Source of the DNA: a bacterium
GTDB taxonomy: Bacteria > Armatimonadota > UBA5829
Direction: 5' to 3'
Length of the DNA: 64,000 nucleotides
Assembly (NCBI GenBank): GCA_021371935.1
Contig: JAJFVF010000010.1
Coordinates: 95,910-159,909, forward strand
The position numbers and the translations under genes were made by a program. This document shows positions 35,744 through 45,131 of this stretch, in pieces (the stretch's first letter is position 1; each line of letters opens with the position of its first letter). Below the pieces are notes generated by a model. The model did not search any database and was not told where the DNA came from. It saw only the letters and a list, made by a program, of their open reading frames with translations.

Positions 35744-37277
35744 TATCGTTCCTCACATAACTGACCAGTGCTTGCAGCAGCAGATAATATCCCACAATTG
35801 CAAGCAGCCCCGGTGATGAGACTGCCACGGAACTGTGCTCCCATGCCCCGAGATAGTCGACCACAGCCAGCATTGCCTTTGTCACAATCGTGCCGGACCA
35901 CCCGACAATCACTCCGATAACGGGGATCGGCGCGGCAATGGGTGCCAGCATTCCGGCTCCAAATACTAATGGAACTCCCAGAGCCAGCGCCATATTGGCG
36001 GGCAGCGAGACCAGTGAGAAGTAGTTGAAATAATATGCAATCACCGGCGCAGTAAAGACCGTGACGCTCAGCGTGGCGATGCCTGCGCTTGCTATTTCGA
36101 GCGGCACTGCCTTTAGCCGGTCGAGGTTGGTTTTCTGAGTGGGTGTATTTTTTCCGAAAACTAATCCGGCACGTGCAAGCAGCGACTCGACCACTGGAGC
36201 GATAGATATCAGTGCCCATACGGCAAGAAACGAGAGCTGAAAGCCCACATCGAAGAGATAGAATGGATTGATAGCCAGCACTATAATCCCGGTCACAAAG
36301 AATAGGTCTCTGGCGGAAGGTATCTTATTGAACAGAGGCGCAAGCATATACAATATCGCTATCAGTGATGCGCGGACCAGTGACGGTTTCGGCCCTACCA
36401 TCAGCAAATATGCAATTACCAGCATGATAATTATTACGTTGCGCCCTTTGGGTATTACCCGAATGCGCCTGAGCAGTGGCGTTGCAATCAGCAGGATTAT
36501 GTAGCAGTTAAACCCGGATGCCGCAAGCAGATGCAGCGTGCCTGTTTTGCCGAAGTTGGCGAGCGTTTCGCGCGGCAGGTATGAATATGTCCCGAGCACC
36601 ATGCCCGCAATCACCGATGCTTCGCGCCTGGGTGTGATCCGGTAAATGCTTTTCACGATATAGTGCTTTGCCTTGAGTGCCGCCGACATCCATATATATC
36701 CTGATGCCCCCTTGAGCATTTCAAGCTGTGAGTGATTGGCATAAGCGCATGCGTAAATGTTTTGTCTTGCCAGATACTGCCGCCATGAAAACTGTCCCGG
36801 GTTTGTCGGGTCTCTGGGCGGGTAGACTGTGGTGTTGACTCTGATGCGGTCACCGTATTCCAGTTTGGAAGATCGTCCATCTTTGTCGGGGTATAGATTA
36901 AGCATGATGCGTCCGCCTGCGCCTTGCCACCTGTCGCGCAATTGCATTCTGTTCACGCGGCAGATCAAGCGTGTTCGTTCTCCATTGTCCTCGGGGTCAG
37001 ATGCGACCACACATTCAAAAGCTCTCGCACGGAATGCGTAGTTGGATATATCATCTGCCGGTACGCGGCTGTTTATGCAGTAGTAAGCAGCACCTATAAT
37101 GAAAACAATCGCGCAGATCAACGCAGTGTCGTGCAGTGATTTCTTTGCAAATGCGCGAAAACCCAGCAAAACAAAACAGGCTGATGATGCCCACACGATG
37201 GGGTGCATATTGGCCGCAGCGGCAATCCCCAGTGCGAAGCAAATTGCTATGGGCGCTATCTTGCTCTCAGGCATCAT
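35733..37277 (-). CDS. comEC: ComEC/Rec2 competence membrane protein, lacking MBL domain
   Basis: 514 residues from the ATG at 37277 (start uncertain: no clear ribosome site, and TTG 37313 is also in frame). Order: N-terminal membrane helices, a DUF4131-type OB-like domain (about 55-190), then the Competence domain with GMVLGTYSYLPRET, FGKTGTLHLLAASGFNCYI and LMVGPKPSLVRASLIAI. It forms the inner-membrane channel for single-stranded DNA in transformation. The usual C-terminal metallo-beta-lactamase domain is encoded by the overlapping next gene. No other com gene is near. Confidence 0.88.
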   Translation of the reverse strand: MMPESKIAPIAICFALGIAAAANMHPIVWASSACFVLLGFRAFAKKSLHDTALICAIVFIIGAAYYCINSRVPADDISNYAFRARAFECVVASDPEDNGERTRLICRVNRMQLRDRWQGAGGRIMLNLYPDKDGRSSKLEYGDRIRVNTTVYPPRDPTNPGQFSWRQYLARQNIYACAYANHSQLEMLKGASGYIWMSAALKAKHYIVKSIYRITPRREASVIAGMVLGTYSYLPRETLANFGKTGTLHLLAASGFNCYIILLIATPLLRRIRVIPKGRNVIIIMLVIAYLLMVGPKPSLVRASLIAILYMLAPLFNKIPSARDLFFVTGIIVLAINPFYLFDVGFQLSFLAVWALISIAPVVESLLARAGLVFGKNTPTQKTNLDRLKAVPLEIASAGIATLSVTVFTAPVIAYYFNYFSLVSLPANMALALGVPLVFGAGMLAPIAAPIPVIGVIVGWSGTIVTKAMLAVVDYLGAWEHSSVAVSSPGLLAIVGYYLLLQALVSYVRNDIAN

Positions 37278-37326
37278 GATGTAAATGATAGCGTTGATCG
37301 GCGGCGTATGCAAGCAGGGTTTTTGG

Positions 37327-37956
37327 TTAACTTTCCAACATCAACCCTTCTTTGACTGCGTAACGAACCAACTGTGCGCAAGTATGCATATCGAGCTTCT
37401 TGAATATTCGCTTTCTGTGGCTTTCTACCGTATTGACACTGATGAACAGCTTGTCGGCAATCTGTTTGCTGCTGAGTCCTTGAGCGACCAGCACAACAAT
37501 TTCACGCTCTCTGTTTGTAAGTGCTGCGTGTGCGGTTGGGTCCGGTTCGACAGAGATATTTTTTCGCAATAATGGAGAAACCCATCTCTTTTTTTGCGCG
37601 GCAGATTCTATAGCTTTTATCAAGTCATCTATTGTGGAAGTTTTTGGTACAAATCCGATTCCTCCCGCTGCAACGAGCGCGTCAATCATCTCCTTCTTAA
37701 TAACATCGCAAAATGCCACCACCTGGGTGCCCATACGTACAATACTGGAGACTGCCTGAACGCATTTAATGTCCGGCTGGGATGCGCCCATTATCACCAC
37801 ATGTGGTCTTTTTTGCCTTATTATAGCCATTGCCTCATCTGCGGATGGAGCATTACCCAGCACAGTGATGTCAGTGTGTCGTGATAGATATTCGTTCAAT
37901 GCCCAACCTATTATCGGGTGTTCGTCAATGACGAAGGTGGTAATCCCTGTATGCAC
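37327..37956 (-). CDS. NarL/FixJ-type response regulator lacking the phosphoacceptor Asp
   Basis: 209 residues from GTG at 37956, chosen because the reading then begins MHTGITTFVIDEHP like normal family members; upstream in-frame codons to 38028 are possible. The receiver has the acidic residues (FVIDEHP) and Lys (GFVPKTS), but the phosphorylated Asp position is Gly (VVIMGASQPD). The C-terminal LuxR-type helix-turn-helix is intact (LTNREREIVVLVAQGLSSKQIADKLFISVNTVESHRKRI). No kinase is nearby. It is probably phosphorylation-independent. Confidence 0.82.
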   Translation of the reverse strand: MHTGITTFVIDEHPIIGWALNEYLSRHTDITVLGNAPSADEAMAIIRQKRPHVVIMGASQPDIKCVQAVSSIVRMGTQVVAFCDVIKKEMIDALVAAGGIGFVPKTSTIDDLIKAIESAAQKKRWVSPLLRKNISVEPDPTAHAALTNREREIVVLVAQGLSSKQIADKLFISVNTVESHRKRIFKKLDMHTCAQLVRYAVKEGLMLES

Positions 37957-38215
37957 AATCCCAACCCCAGCTACTGCTGTTGACAATTTGATGGATACTG
38001 CGTTGCAACTTGGAGCTTCCTGCACCAAGCTAGTGTTATTGTGGGTCTGCCGGAGTTATTTTACTATGTTGATAACTGTTTTTTAAATACAAATTCACGG
38101 AATGCCGTTAAGCAATTATCAATTACCAAGTCCGAAGATAAAGCTTGGCAGCTAAAACTATGCAATGGTGTGCAATAGATGAGCATCTGTGCATTATCAG
38201 TAGGAGAGACAAAAT

Positions 38216-40168
38216 ATGTGGTTTTATGACCTCAAGATCAGGACCAAATTGTTGTGCGGCTTTATCTTTGTAGCCGTAATTGCCGGTACTATAGGGCTTG
38301 TGGGTGTATCAGGCATAAGAAAAGTAGCCGACGCAGACAAAACGATGTACGAGCGAATGACCGTACCGATATCTCAACTCAGCGATATCGCAGTTGGTTT
38401 TTATGAAGTCCATATCAACTTGCGAAATATGATGATGACACGGACGCTTGAAGAGCGCAAGCAGCATATTAGCAATATACGCGAACTCACAGCCGAGATT
38501 AAAAAAGCCAGTGATGAGTATGAGAAGACAATCATCACTGATAAGATGCGAGATAATTTTGAGCATTTCAAACAATCCCGTCAAGAGTTTGCCCCCTTAA
38601 GAGACCGGATAATTGAACTTGCTCTTCAGGGCAGAGATTCGGAAGCCATCGCCATCCTACGTGGTCCTGCGGCTGCCTCGACCAAAGCCGAGCAGGACGC
38701 CATCGATGCAATGCTGAAAATGAAAGTCTCTCAGGCGAACCAGACATCCGTTTCCAATACCTCCACTGCAAAGAATGTGTTTACAATTGTAGTATTGCTG
38801 ATGATCGCGGGTGTGTCGGTTGCAGTCGGGCTAGGGTGGTTTATGTCGACAGTCATCTCCCGTCCTGTTGTCGATATCGCCGCTGCAGCAGAGAAAGTCG
38901 CTAACGGTGACCTCACGATCAATATTGAGAGCAAATCCAAAGATGAAATTGGGTCATTGTGCACGAGCTTTCGCAGGATGATCGAGAACCTGCGCAGCGT
39001 TGTACATGATGTAAGGCAGAGTGCCGAGACGGTGAGTGCATCTTCACAGGAACTCTCAGGCGCTTCAAAAGAGGTCACTCAGGGAACACAGCAGATCGGC
39101 GACACGATCGGCCAGGTGGCCGCAGGCAGCCAGGAACAGTCCAAGACGGCTCAATCCAGTTCACTTGCCATGGAACAGCTCAGTCGAGCAATAGACGAAG
39201 TCGCTTCTGGTGCCCAGGCTCAGGCAAGGCAAGTTGAGAATACGGTCGCGCTTATCCAGCAGATCAGTTCTTCTATCGAAGACGTTGCAAAGCTGTCACA
39301 GGATTCCGCGGTCAATGGCCAGCGAGTCAGCGAGGTTGCTGCTGATGGCGGCAAAGAGGTGATCGAAGCTGTCGACGGTATGCACAGGATCAAGCAGGCA
39401 ACCGACAGGGTTGCTGAAATGGTCATCAAGCTCGGCGAGAGTTCGCAGCAGATTGGCGCGATAGTTGAGACTATTGACGATATTGCTGAGCAGACAAACC
39501 TGCTGGCTCTGAACGCGGCCATTGAAGCAGCCCGGGCAGGCGAGCATGGCAAAGGCTTTGCCGTGGTTGCCGATGAAGTCAGAAAACTGGCAGAGAGGTC
39601 ATCAAAGGCCACCGGCGAGATTGCCGATCTCATCGGCGATATTCAGGAGATGACAAAATCTGCTGTTGAAGCGATGAACCATGGCAGCCAGGAAGTATCA
39701 GACGGCACAGAGCTTGCAAATCGCGCAGGCGAAGCACTAAAGAATATTCAGAGTTCCATCGAGGGTATTGTCGGTGAGATTCATCAAATATCGGCCAATG
39801 CACAGCACGTGAGCAGCTCAAGCGCTGATGTTGTGAGATCCATAGAAAATGTTTCGTCCGTTACCCAGCAGACCACTGCCGCCGCCCAGGAGATGAGCGC
39901 CTCGTCGACTGAGGTCTGCCACCAGATTGAGCAAGTAGCCGCTTTGAGCGAGCAGAATGCTGCTGCCACGGAAGAAGTTTCTGCCACGACAGAGGAACAG
40001 AATGCAGCTGCAGAAGAGCTAAACGCATCAGCCGAGGAACTGGCCGATATGGCCGGTCAATTGCAAGAACTGGTCTCGCATTTTAAGCTTGATGACGACA
40101 TCCGTCCCGGCAGTGTGCATGACATATCCAGTCGCGTTGCTCAGACGGCGCATCGTAAGGCTGCATAG
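38216..40168 (+). CDS. Methyl-accepting chemotaxis protein
   Basis: 650 residues. TM1 lies at about 12-32, a four-helix-bundle periplasmic sensor (4HB_MCP type) at about 33-185, TM2 at about 188-212, HAMP at about 213-265 and a long cytoplasmic signalling coiled coil. The conserved hairpin tip reads IDDIAEQTNLLALNAAIEAARAGEHGKGFAVVADEVRKLAERS. TAGGAGAG precedes the ATG. It is 14 bases upstream of cheW, so the two are co-transcribed. Receptor and adaptor would signal to a CheA encoded elsewhere. The ligand is unknown. Confidence 0.96.
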   Translation: MWFYDLKIRTKLLCGFIFVAVIAGTIGLVGVSGIRKVADADKTMYERMTVPISQLSDIAVGFYEVHINLRNMMMTRTLEERKQHISNIRELTAEIKKASDEYEKTIITDKMRDNFEHFKQSRQEFAPLRDRIIELALQGRDSEAIAILRGPAAASTKAEQDAIDAMLKMKVSQANQTSVSNTSTAKNVFTIVVLLMIAGVSVAVGLGWFMSTVISRPVVDIAAAAEKVANGDLTINIESKSKDEIGSLCTSFRRMIENLRSVVHDVRQSAETVSASSQELSGASKEVTQGTQQIGDTIGQVAAGSQEQSKTAQSSSLAMEQLSRAIDEVASGAQAQARQVENTVALIQQISSSIEDVAKLSQDSAVNGQRVSEVAADGGKEVIEAVDGMHRIKQATDRVAEMVIKLGESSQQIGAIVETIDDIAEQTNLLALNAAIEAARAGEHGKGFAVVADEVRKLAERSSKATGEIADLIGDIQEMTKSAVEAMNHGSQEVSDGTELANRAGEALKNIQSSIEGIVGEIHQISANAQHVSSSSADVVRSIENVSSVTQQTTAAAQEMSASSTEVCHQIEQVAALSEQNAAATEEVSATTEEQNAAAEELNASAEELADMAGQLQELVSHFKLDDDIRPGSVHDISSRVAQTAHRKAA

Positions 40169-40182
40169 AGGAGGTCGACAGA

Positions 40183-40695
40183 ATGACTGGTGAGACACAA
40201 ATGGCAGCCATCGACAAATGTGAGCAGGTGGTTGTGTTCGAGTTGGGCGGCGAATGCTATGGAATTGCTATAGGGTCGGTCAGCACCATTATCAGAATGC
40301 AGGGAATCACTACAATCCCCAGAGTGCCTGATTTCGTAGACGGTGTGATAAATCTGAGGGGCAGTATCATTCCCGTGATTAACTTAAGGAGACGCTTCGG
40401 ACTGCCTGCAGGTGAACATACAAAGGCTGCCAGGATAGTAGTTGTTGAGGTTGATGGCCAAATGATCGGTGTGACTGTGGATGCAGTAGTTGAGACGCTG
40501 AGGCTGCCCATGGAAGCGATCCAGGCGCCTCCTCCGGTTATGTCGTCAGTAAGCTCAGATTTTTTGCGCGGCGTGGGTCAGCATGAAAGCCGCCTTGTGG
40601 TTTTACTTGATCTGGATAAAGTGCTTATGACAGATGAAACACAGAGTATTTCCAAGTGCATAGGCAAATTGGATGAAAGGAGAGCAGCGGCGTAA
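40183..40695 (+). CDS. cheW: CheW-like chemotaxis adaptor
   Basis: 170 residues, a single CheW domain: VVFELGGECYGIAIGSVSTIIRM, ITTIPRVPDFVDGVINLRGSIIPVINLRRRFG and RIVVVEVDGQMIGVTVDAVVE. It links the upstream receptor to the CheA kinase. A perfect GAGGAGGT site precedes the ATG. Only MCP and CheW are here; cheA, cheY, cheB and cheR are not in the window. Confidence 0.95.
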   Translation: MTGETQMAAIDKCEQVVVFELGGECYGIAIGSVSTIIRMQGITTIPRVPDFVDGVINLRGSIIPVINLRRRFGLPAGEHTKAARIVVVEVDGQMIGVTVDAVVETLRLPMEAIQAPPPVMSSVSSDFLRGVGQHESRLVVLLDLDKVLMTDETQSISKCIGKLDERRAAA

Positions 40696-40793
40696 GTAGT
40701 AGATGCGCGTAAACAGCTCTATTTAGCTCAGGTTGTTGGAGTGAGAAGATTTTCGTCTCCCCGGAGTCTTTCGTGCTCCAACACCATGACAAT

Positions 40794-40828
40794 ACCGGGC
40801 GAGAGCATGGACAACACACTCGCCCGGT
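40794..40828. terminator. GC-rich hairpin between cheW and the sigma factor gene
   Basis: ACCGGGCGAG (40794-40803) pairs with CTCGCCCGGT (40819-40828). A second inverted repeat (GTTGGAG/CTCCAAC) lies just before it. The genes converge here, so this is the probable terminator region. Confidence 0.6.
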
Positions 40829-40881
40829 GCAAATTTAACTACATCAGAAATACTCTTCAAATATTTTGATGCGCACAATGA

Positions 40882-42663
40882 TCAGTGATGTATCGAGCGG
40901 TTTTGGCGACGGGTTCTGCGCAAGGTGATTGTCATGACAATTATCGCTACCAGGAAGCCTACCGCCGGTACGATCAGAATGTAGTATGCGCCCGCCACAT
41001 GATGAAGTTCTTTCTCTTTCTCAGATGGCTCAAAAAGCGGTATCACGAGAAACATCGCGAGAGTTGAAATTCCGAGGATGACTCCTACAAGAGACTTGAC
41101 GCGGTTGTGTCTGGCGGTGGTTAAGCTCTGGGCCGATGGGGCTTCGTCAAGAGAGAGAACTCTACGCATGGCCTCCAAATCGCCTCGGAGAAAGCAGTTC
41201 AAGGCATATCGAACCACTCGACACGCATTGTCTTGCAGTTCGGCTGCTTCAACGCTGCGACCAATGAGTAGTTGCCGGGTGAACTTCAGATCTTTGGCGC
41301 TCATCGTCGCGGTGCAAGCGCCGTCCCAGGTGATTATGACCCTCTTGGAACCGCCGGCGAATAGTGTAATTCCGTCACCGCGCCATCTGTAGTCATTCAC
41401 CAGCCAGACTCCGCCCAGAAACTTCGCAAACGAAAGCAGTTCCGTCCTGGTCAGCCTGTGTCCCAGCGATTGATCGTCCTCGAAGTCCCCGAAGATGCCC
41501 AGTGCGCTGCCCGTGAACAGATTGAAGCCGACTCTTTGGGGCAGTTTCTGATTGGTGAAGTAGGCTATTATGCTGGCTAGCAGTGATGCTATAAAAAACA
41601 GGTAGGGCGACGCATGGAAGAAAGCAAACGCGACAATTGCAATGAAGATGATCGCAACTCCGAGCGCCCCTCCAATCACCGCTAAGCTCGTGTTTACTCG
41701 AAGAGGTTTGAATGCTCGCCAGGTCATATAAGCCCACAGCAGACTGACGACCTGGATCATTGCGTATAGGGTGTTTTCTTGTCGGTGTATAATAGACAGC
41801 CAAATCAAGGGGAAGACGACCACGAAATATACGAACATCACGGCCATAGCTTTCACGTAGCCGCGTCTGATAAACGCCTTGATTGGCCGGTTCTCAGGTT
41901 TGTCCTCAAGGCCGGCCTCATCCAGCTTGGAAAACATTGCATATAGACCTAATACCGGCAGCATCGAAGCCACTGATATCCACAATGAGAATGAAATGCT
42001 CGCAGACAGCTTACCGAGCGCGGCAAGCGCGCCGCCTGCTCCAATTGCGCCCTTGGGAGTCATCGGAAGCAGAACGATCACGGAGCGAGTGAAATTCTTA
42101 CTCGGCTGCAGGTCACCCAACGATTCCTCAAGCATCTGTTCAAGCTGAGTGCGCAGAGCTATTCTTGCCCGGTGTAGTCTCGTGCGCAAGGTCTGCTCTG
42201 CTATTCCCAGTGTCGCCGAGGCCTCAGCTATACTCTTGCCTTCAACATAGAAGAGAGTCAATGCCTCGCGGTGGATAGCCGGCAATTTGGCGAACGAATC
42301 CCAGAGTTGCTGTGATAGAGACTCGCGATCCTCTTCTTGCGGTACGGCCTCAGTGGATTCAATCACAGCCCATTTCTTGTGGAAGGCATTCTCACGCTTT
42401 ATCCCACGTCCCAGTGAACCGCATACGTTGCGAGCAATCCTTGCCAGCCAGCCCGCAAATTTGTCGGGTTCACGGAGCGTGCCAAGGTAGGTATATGCCT
42501 TAACGAATGTCTCTTGGGCAGCATCTTCAGAAAGGTCGACATCACCAAGATGACTCCATGCGATACCGTAGACCATCTTCTTGTATTTGTCTACGAGTTT
42601 CCCATAGCCGTCTTTATCGCCATTCAGGACAGCACTCACTGTCAGATAGTCGTCCGTGTGCAT
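40882..42663 (-). CDS. ECF sigma factor fused to a multi-pass membrane domain
   Basis: 593 residues; GGAGGTGGGC precedes the ATG. Residues 1-180 are an ECF sigma factor: region 2 (YKKMVYGIAWSHLGDVDLSEDAAQETFVKAYTYL) and region 4 (LPAIHREALTLFYVEGKSIAEASATLGIAEQTLRTRLHRAR). From about 200 to 590 there are at least six hydrophobic spans separated by soluble segments. A single chain with no frame break joins them. The sigma domain may be held at the membrane and released or activated by signal, making a separate anti-sigma gene unnecessary; none is adjacent. That mechanism is inference. Confidence 0.88.
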   Translation of the reverse strand: MHTDDYLTVSAVLNGDKDGYGKLVDKYKKMVYGIAWSHLGDVDLSEDAAQETFVKAYTYLGTLREPDKFAGWLARIARNVCGSLGRGIKRENAFHKKWAVIESTEAVPQEEDRESLSQQLWDSFAKLPAIHREALTLFYVEGKSIAEASATLGIAEQTLRTRLHRARIALRTQLEQMLEESLGDLQPSKNFTRSVIVLLPMTPKGAIGAGGALAALGKLSASISFSLWISVASMLPVLGLYAMFSKLDEAGLEDKPENRPIKAFIRRGYVKAMAVMFVYFVVVFPLIWLSIIHRQENTLYAMIQVVSLLWAYMTWRAFKPLRVNTSLAVIGGALGVAIIFIAIVAFAFFHASPYLFFIASLLASIIAYFTNQKLPQRVGFNLFTGSALGIFGDFEDDQSLGHRLTRTELLSFAKFLGGVWLVNDYRWRGDGITLFAGGSKRVIITWDGACTATMSAKDLKFTRQLLIGRSVEAAELQDNACRVVRYALNCFLRGDLEAMRRVLSLDEAPSAQSLTTARHNRVKSLVGVILGISTLAMFLVIPLFEPSEKEKELHHVAGAYYILIVPAVGFLVAIIVMTITLRRTRRQNRSIHH

Positions 42664-42813
42664 TGCCCACCTCCGGTGTCTTTGACTTAATGACGCCGGA
42701 CATCGTTAAAGGTTACCGACAATATTATATCAATCCACGAAGCATAGTTGCGTTAGCACTGGGAATGTAGAAACGTAAGTGGATACACCGTGAGGACAAG
42801 AGTTTGTAGTTAA

Positions 42814-42890
42814 TGGTCGGGGTGAGAGGATTTGAACCTCCGACCTCTCAGTCCCGAACCGAGCGCTCTACCAAGCTGAGCCACACCCCG
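42814..42890 (-). tRNA. tRNA-Pro (CGG)
   Basis: A cloverleaf on the minus strand with acceptor CGGGGTG/CACCCCG, anticodon stem CTCGG with loop TTCGGGA (anticodon CGG), T-arm GGAGGTTCAAATCC, discriminator A and an encoded CCA (42814-42816). Confidence 0.96.
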
Positions 42891-42976
42891 ACGACCATAA
42901 AGAGTATATCATAAATGTGAACTTCAAGCAATATATATGGAGCATGGTATTCGGGATTTTTGCAGCCATCGAGTTT

Positions 42977-43073
42977 TGGCGGGGGTGTGTGGGAATCGAA
43001 CCCACCCGAGGACTTATTCAGCCCTCACAGCGATTTTGAAGACCGTGCGAGCCACCAGGCTCAAACCACCCCC
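42977..43073 (-). tRNA. selC: Selenocysteine tRNA (anticodon TCA)
   Basis: Minus strand, 94 bases plus encoded CCA, longer than a normal tRNA. The acceptor begins GGGGGTGG and ends ACACCCCC. The anticodon loop CTTCAAA carries TCA, and a long variable arm (GAGGGCTGAATAAGTCCTC) and a GGTTCGATTCC T-arm are present. The UGA-reading anticodon with the long extra arm identifies tRNA-Sec, so the organism should also have selA, selB and selD and at least one selenoprotein, none of which was recognised here. Confidence 0.95.
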
Positions 43074-43117
43074 ATACCATTTTATATTGAGGATTTTGGA
43101 TTGAGTATTTCTTATTA

Positions 43118-44050
43118 TTATGTGATATTGGTGAGGGTTACGCCCTTTTTGATCTCCGTTATAGACTCAAGCGAGCAAAATCCCGCACCGTATGTAGTCG
43201 CATTTGCAGCACCTGCCGCCGTCGCAGAGACGAGTGCATCCGGCAGTGTTTTCCCCTGAGTAATCGCAGCCATAAACATAGCCAAAAACGCGTCACCCGA
43301 ACCTACAGCACTTGCAAATTGAATTTCCGGCGGAACGGCCTTCCATACCTGCACCCCATCCGTGACAATTGCGCCGCTGCGACCCATCGTCACGGCGGTA
43401 ATGCTCACGCCGAACTGCTTCAGGCTTTTCGCCGCTCTCACGATCTCCTCAAGTGTCAGCAGTTCCCTTCCTGCGATCTGCGAAAGCTCGGTGACATTGG
43501 GCTTTACCATAAACGGAGCGGACTTGATTGCCTCTTTCAGATGAGAATTGCTCGCATCGAGCACAGCCTTCACGCCGGCATTTTTGGCGATCCGAATTAT
43601 CTTGCCATAGAAATCGTCCGGCACTCCCGGCGGACAGCTTCCGCACATCGCGACAAACTCGCATCCGCAGACAAGGCTTGTAATCTTCTCAAGCATCAGC
43701 TCGACTTCATCTTTGGTGATGAGGGGACCGTTTTCGTTAATCTCCGTCTGGGTGCCGTTCTTCGGGTCTACGACTGCTATGCAGAGCCTGGACTCATCCT
43801 GCACATGCACAAAATCGTGACGCAGTCCCTCCTGGCTGATCAGGCGCATGATTGCTTCACCCGTCGCACCACCGACAAAACCGGTCGCAATCCCCTCATG
43901 GCCGACTGTCTTGAGCACTCGAACAACGTTTATCCCTTTGCCACCCGCAACTGTCCGGCTCGCACTTGGTCTGTGGACCCTATCCAGCCCGAAACCTTCC
44001 ACTTTATACGTTTTGTCAATTGCCGTGTTGGGAGTTATGGTTAATATCAA
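43118..44050 (-). CDS. PfkB-family hexose kinase, 1-phosphofructokinase-like
   Basis: 310 residues from TTG at 44050, chosen because GGAGG precedes it at 6 bases and the protein then starts MILTITPNTAID like FruK/LacC; a longer in-frame reading is unsupported. Motifs: VAGGKGINVVRVLKTVG (sugar site), VKPNVTEL and the ATP/anion-hole motif AVGSGDAFLAMF with catalytic Asp. By family it phosphorylates fructose-1-phosphate, or tagatose-6-phosphate in LacC; context does not decide. No PTS genes are adjacent. Confidence 0.86.
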   Translation of the reverse strand: MILTITPNTAIDKTYKVEGFGLDRVHRPSASRTVAGGKGINVVRVLKTVGHEGIATGFVGGATGEAIMRLISQEGLRHDFVHVQDESRLCIAVVDPKNGTQTEINENGPLITKDEVELMLEKITSLVCGCEFVAMCGSCPPGVPDDFYGKIIRIAKNAGVKAVLDASNSHLKEAIKSAPFMVKPNVTELSQIAGRELLTLEEIVRAAKSLKQFGVSITAVTMGRSGAIVTDGVQVWKAVPPEIQFASAVGSGDAFLAMFMAAITQGKTLPDALVSATAAGAANATTYGAGFCSLESITEIKKGVTLTNIT

Positions 44051-44116
44051 GAGGAGCCTCCATATAACAATGGGAAATTCTACGCCCGATATAAACAGGA
44101 TGTCAAACCAAGCCTG

Positions 44117-44202
44117 TGTCATTCCCGCGAAAGCGGGAATCCAGATACCTTGCTTTCATCTTAGCGCCGGTTCCTGGATTCCCAGTCAGGCTGGGAATGA
44201 CA
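44117..44202. repeat. Nested palindromic repeat (86 bp)
   Basis: Outer inverted ends TGTCATTCCC ... GGGAATGACA enclose CGGGAATCCAG and CTGGATTCCC, so the unit can fold into a cruciform. This TCATTCCCGCGAAAGCGGGA type is a common dispersed element in many environmental genomes. It lies between the kinase and rsmA genes. Confidence 0.65.
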
Positions 44203-44215
44203 TGTGAGCATTACC

Positions 44216-45070
44216 TTAGTTTTGGAATGCACTCGTGCCAAGCGCTGCAAACTCGTCCAGCGAGAGAGTCTCCCCACGTCTGTTCTCATCAATTTCAGCC
44301 TGGGCAAGGATTAGGTGAGCTTTTTCTTTATCCCAACCTAACTCCGCCGATGAACCGAGCGCATTAAGTAGTGTTTTCCTGCGTTTGCCGAAAGCCGCCC
44401 TTACTATTCTGAAAAAGAGAGCCTCATCGCACACAGCCACAGCCGGCTTTTCCCGCATGGTCAGCTTGACCACTTCGGAATCGACATCCGGCACGGGATA
44501 GAACACGTTTTTTGAGACTTTCATCACGCTCTCGATCTCGCAGTGATATTGCACGAATACGCTCAGCGAGCCGTAGTCATCCGTCCCTGGTGCAGCCTGG
44601 AGTCTCCGAGCCACTTCCCTCTGCACCATCAATACTATGGATGAGATGATCTCTTTGGAATCCAGGAGCATTGTGATTATTGGACTTGTGATGTAATAGG
44701 GCAGATTGCCGACCACAGTCCACTTGCCTCCACCGCGCTTGCCGATAAACTCAGACAGATTGACTTTAAGAAAATCCTGGTTTATGATCTCGACAGCACT
44801 GCCGACAAGCGTATCTTCGAGAATGGGGATAAGCGCTTTGTCCGCCTCTACGCATACCACCCGGGCGCCTGTATCGGCCAATTCTTTTGTGAGCACACCC
44901 AGCCCTGGTCCGATCTCAAGAACATTCACGCCCTCACGAGCGCCGCTTGCTGCCACGATTCGTTCCAGCACATTACGATCAATAAGGAAATTCTGCCCGA
45001 GGCGCTTTTTTGGGCGCAGGCCATGGTCGGCGAGCAGTTTTCTGACTTGTGGAGCGGATGTGAGGTTCAT
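44216..45070 (-). CDS. rsmA: 16S rRNA dimethyladenosine transferase
   Basis: 284 residues (KsgA). It has KKRLGQNFLIDRNVLERIV, the SAM motif VLEIGPGLGVLTKEL, VVCVEADKALIP, the catalytic NLPYYITSPII, and YPVPDVDSEVVKL in the C-terminal domain. It dimethylates the two adjacent adenines of 16S helix 45. It is followed upstream by the G5/3D-domain gene, an arrangement recalling yabE-rnmV-ksgA of Bacillota but without rnmV. Confidence 0.97.
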   Translation of the reverse strand: MNLTSAPQVRKLLADHGLRPKKRLGQNFLIDRNVLERIVAASGAREGVNVLEIGPGLGVLTKELADTGARVVCVEADKALIPILEDTLVGSAVEIINQDFLKVNLSEFIGKRGGGKWTVVGNLPYYITSPIITMLLDSKEIISSIVLMVQREVARRLQAAPGTDDYGSLSVFVQYHCEIESVMKVSKNVFYPVPDVDSEVVKLTMREKPAVAVCDEALFFRIVRAAFGKRRKTLLNALGSSAELGWDKEKAHLILAQAEIDENRRGETLSLDEFAALGTSAFQN

Positions 45071-45131
45071 ATTGTAATTAGGTAATAGGGAACAGGTAAC
45101 AGGAAATAGATTCTGTTGACTAATAAAATAT

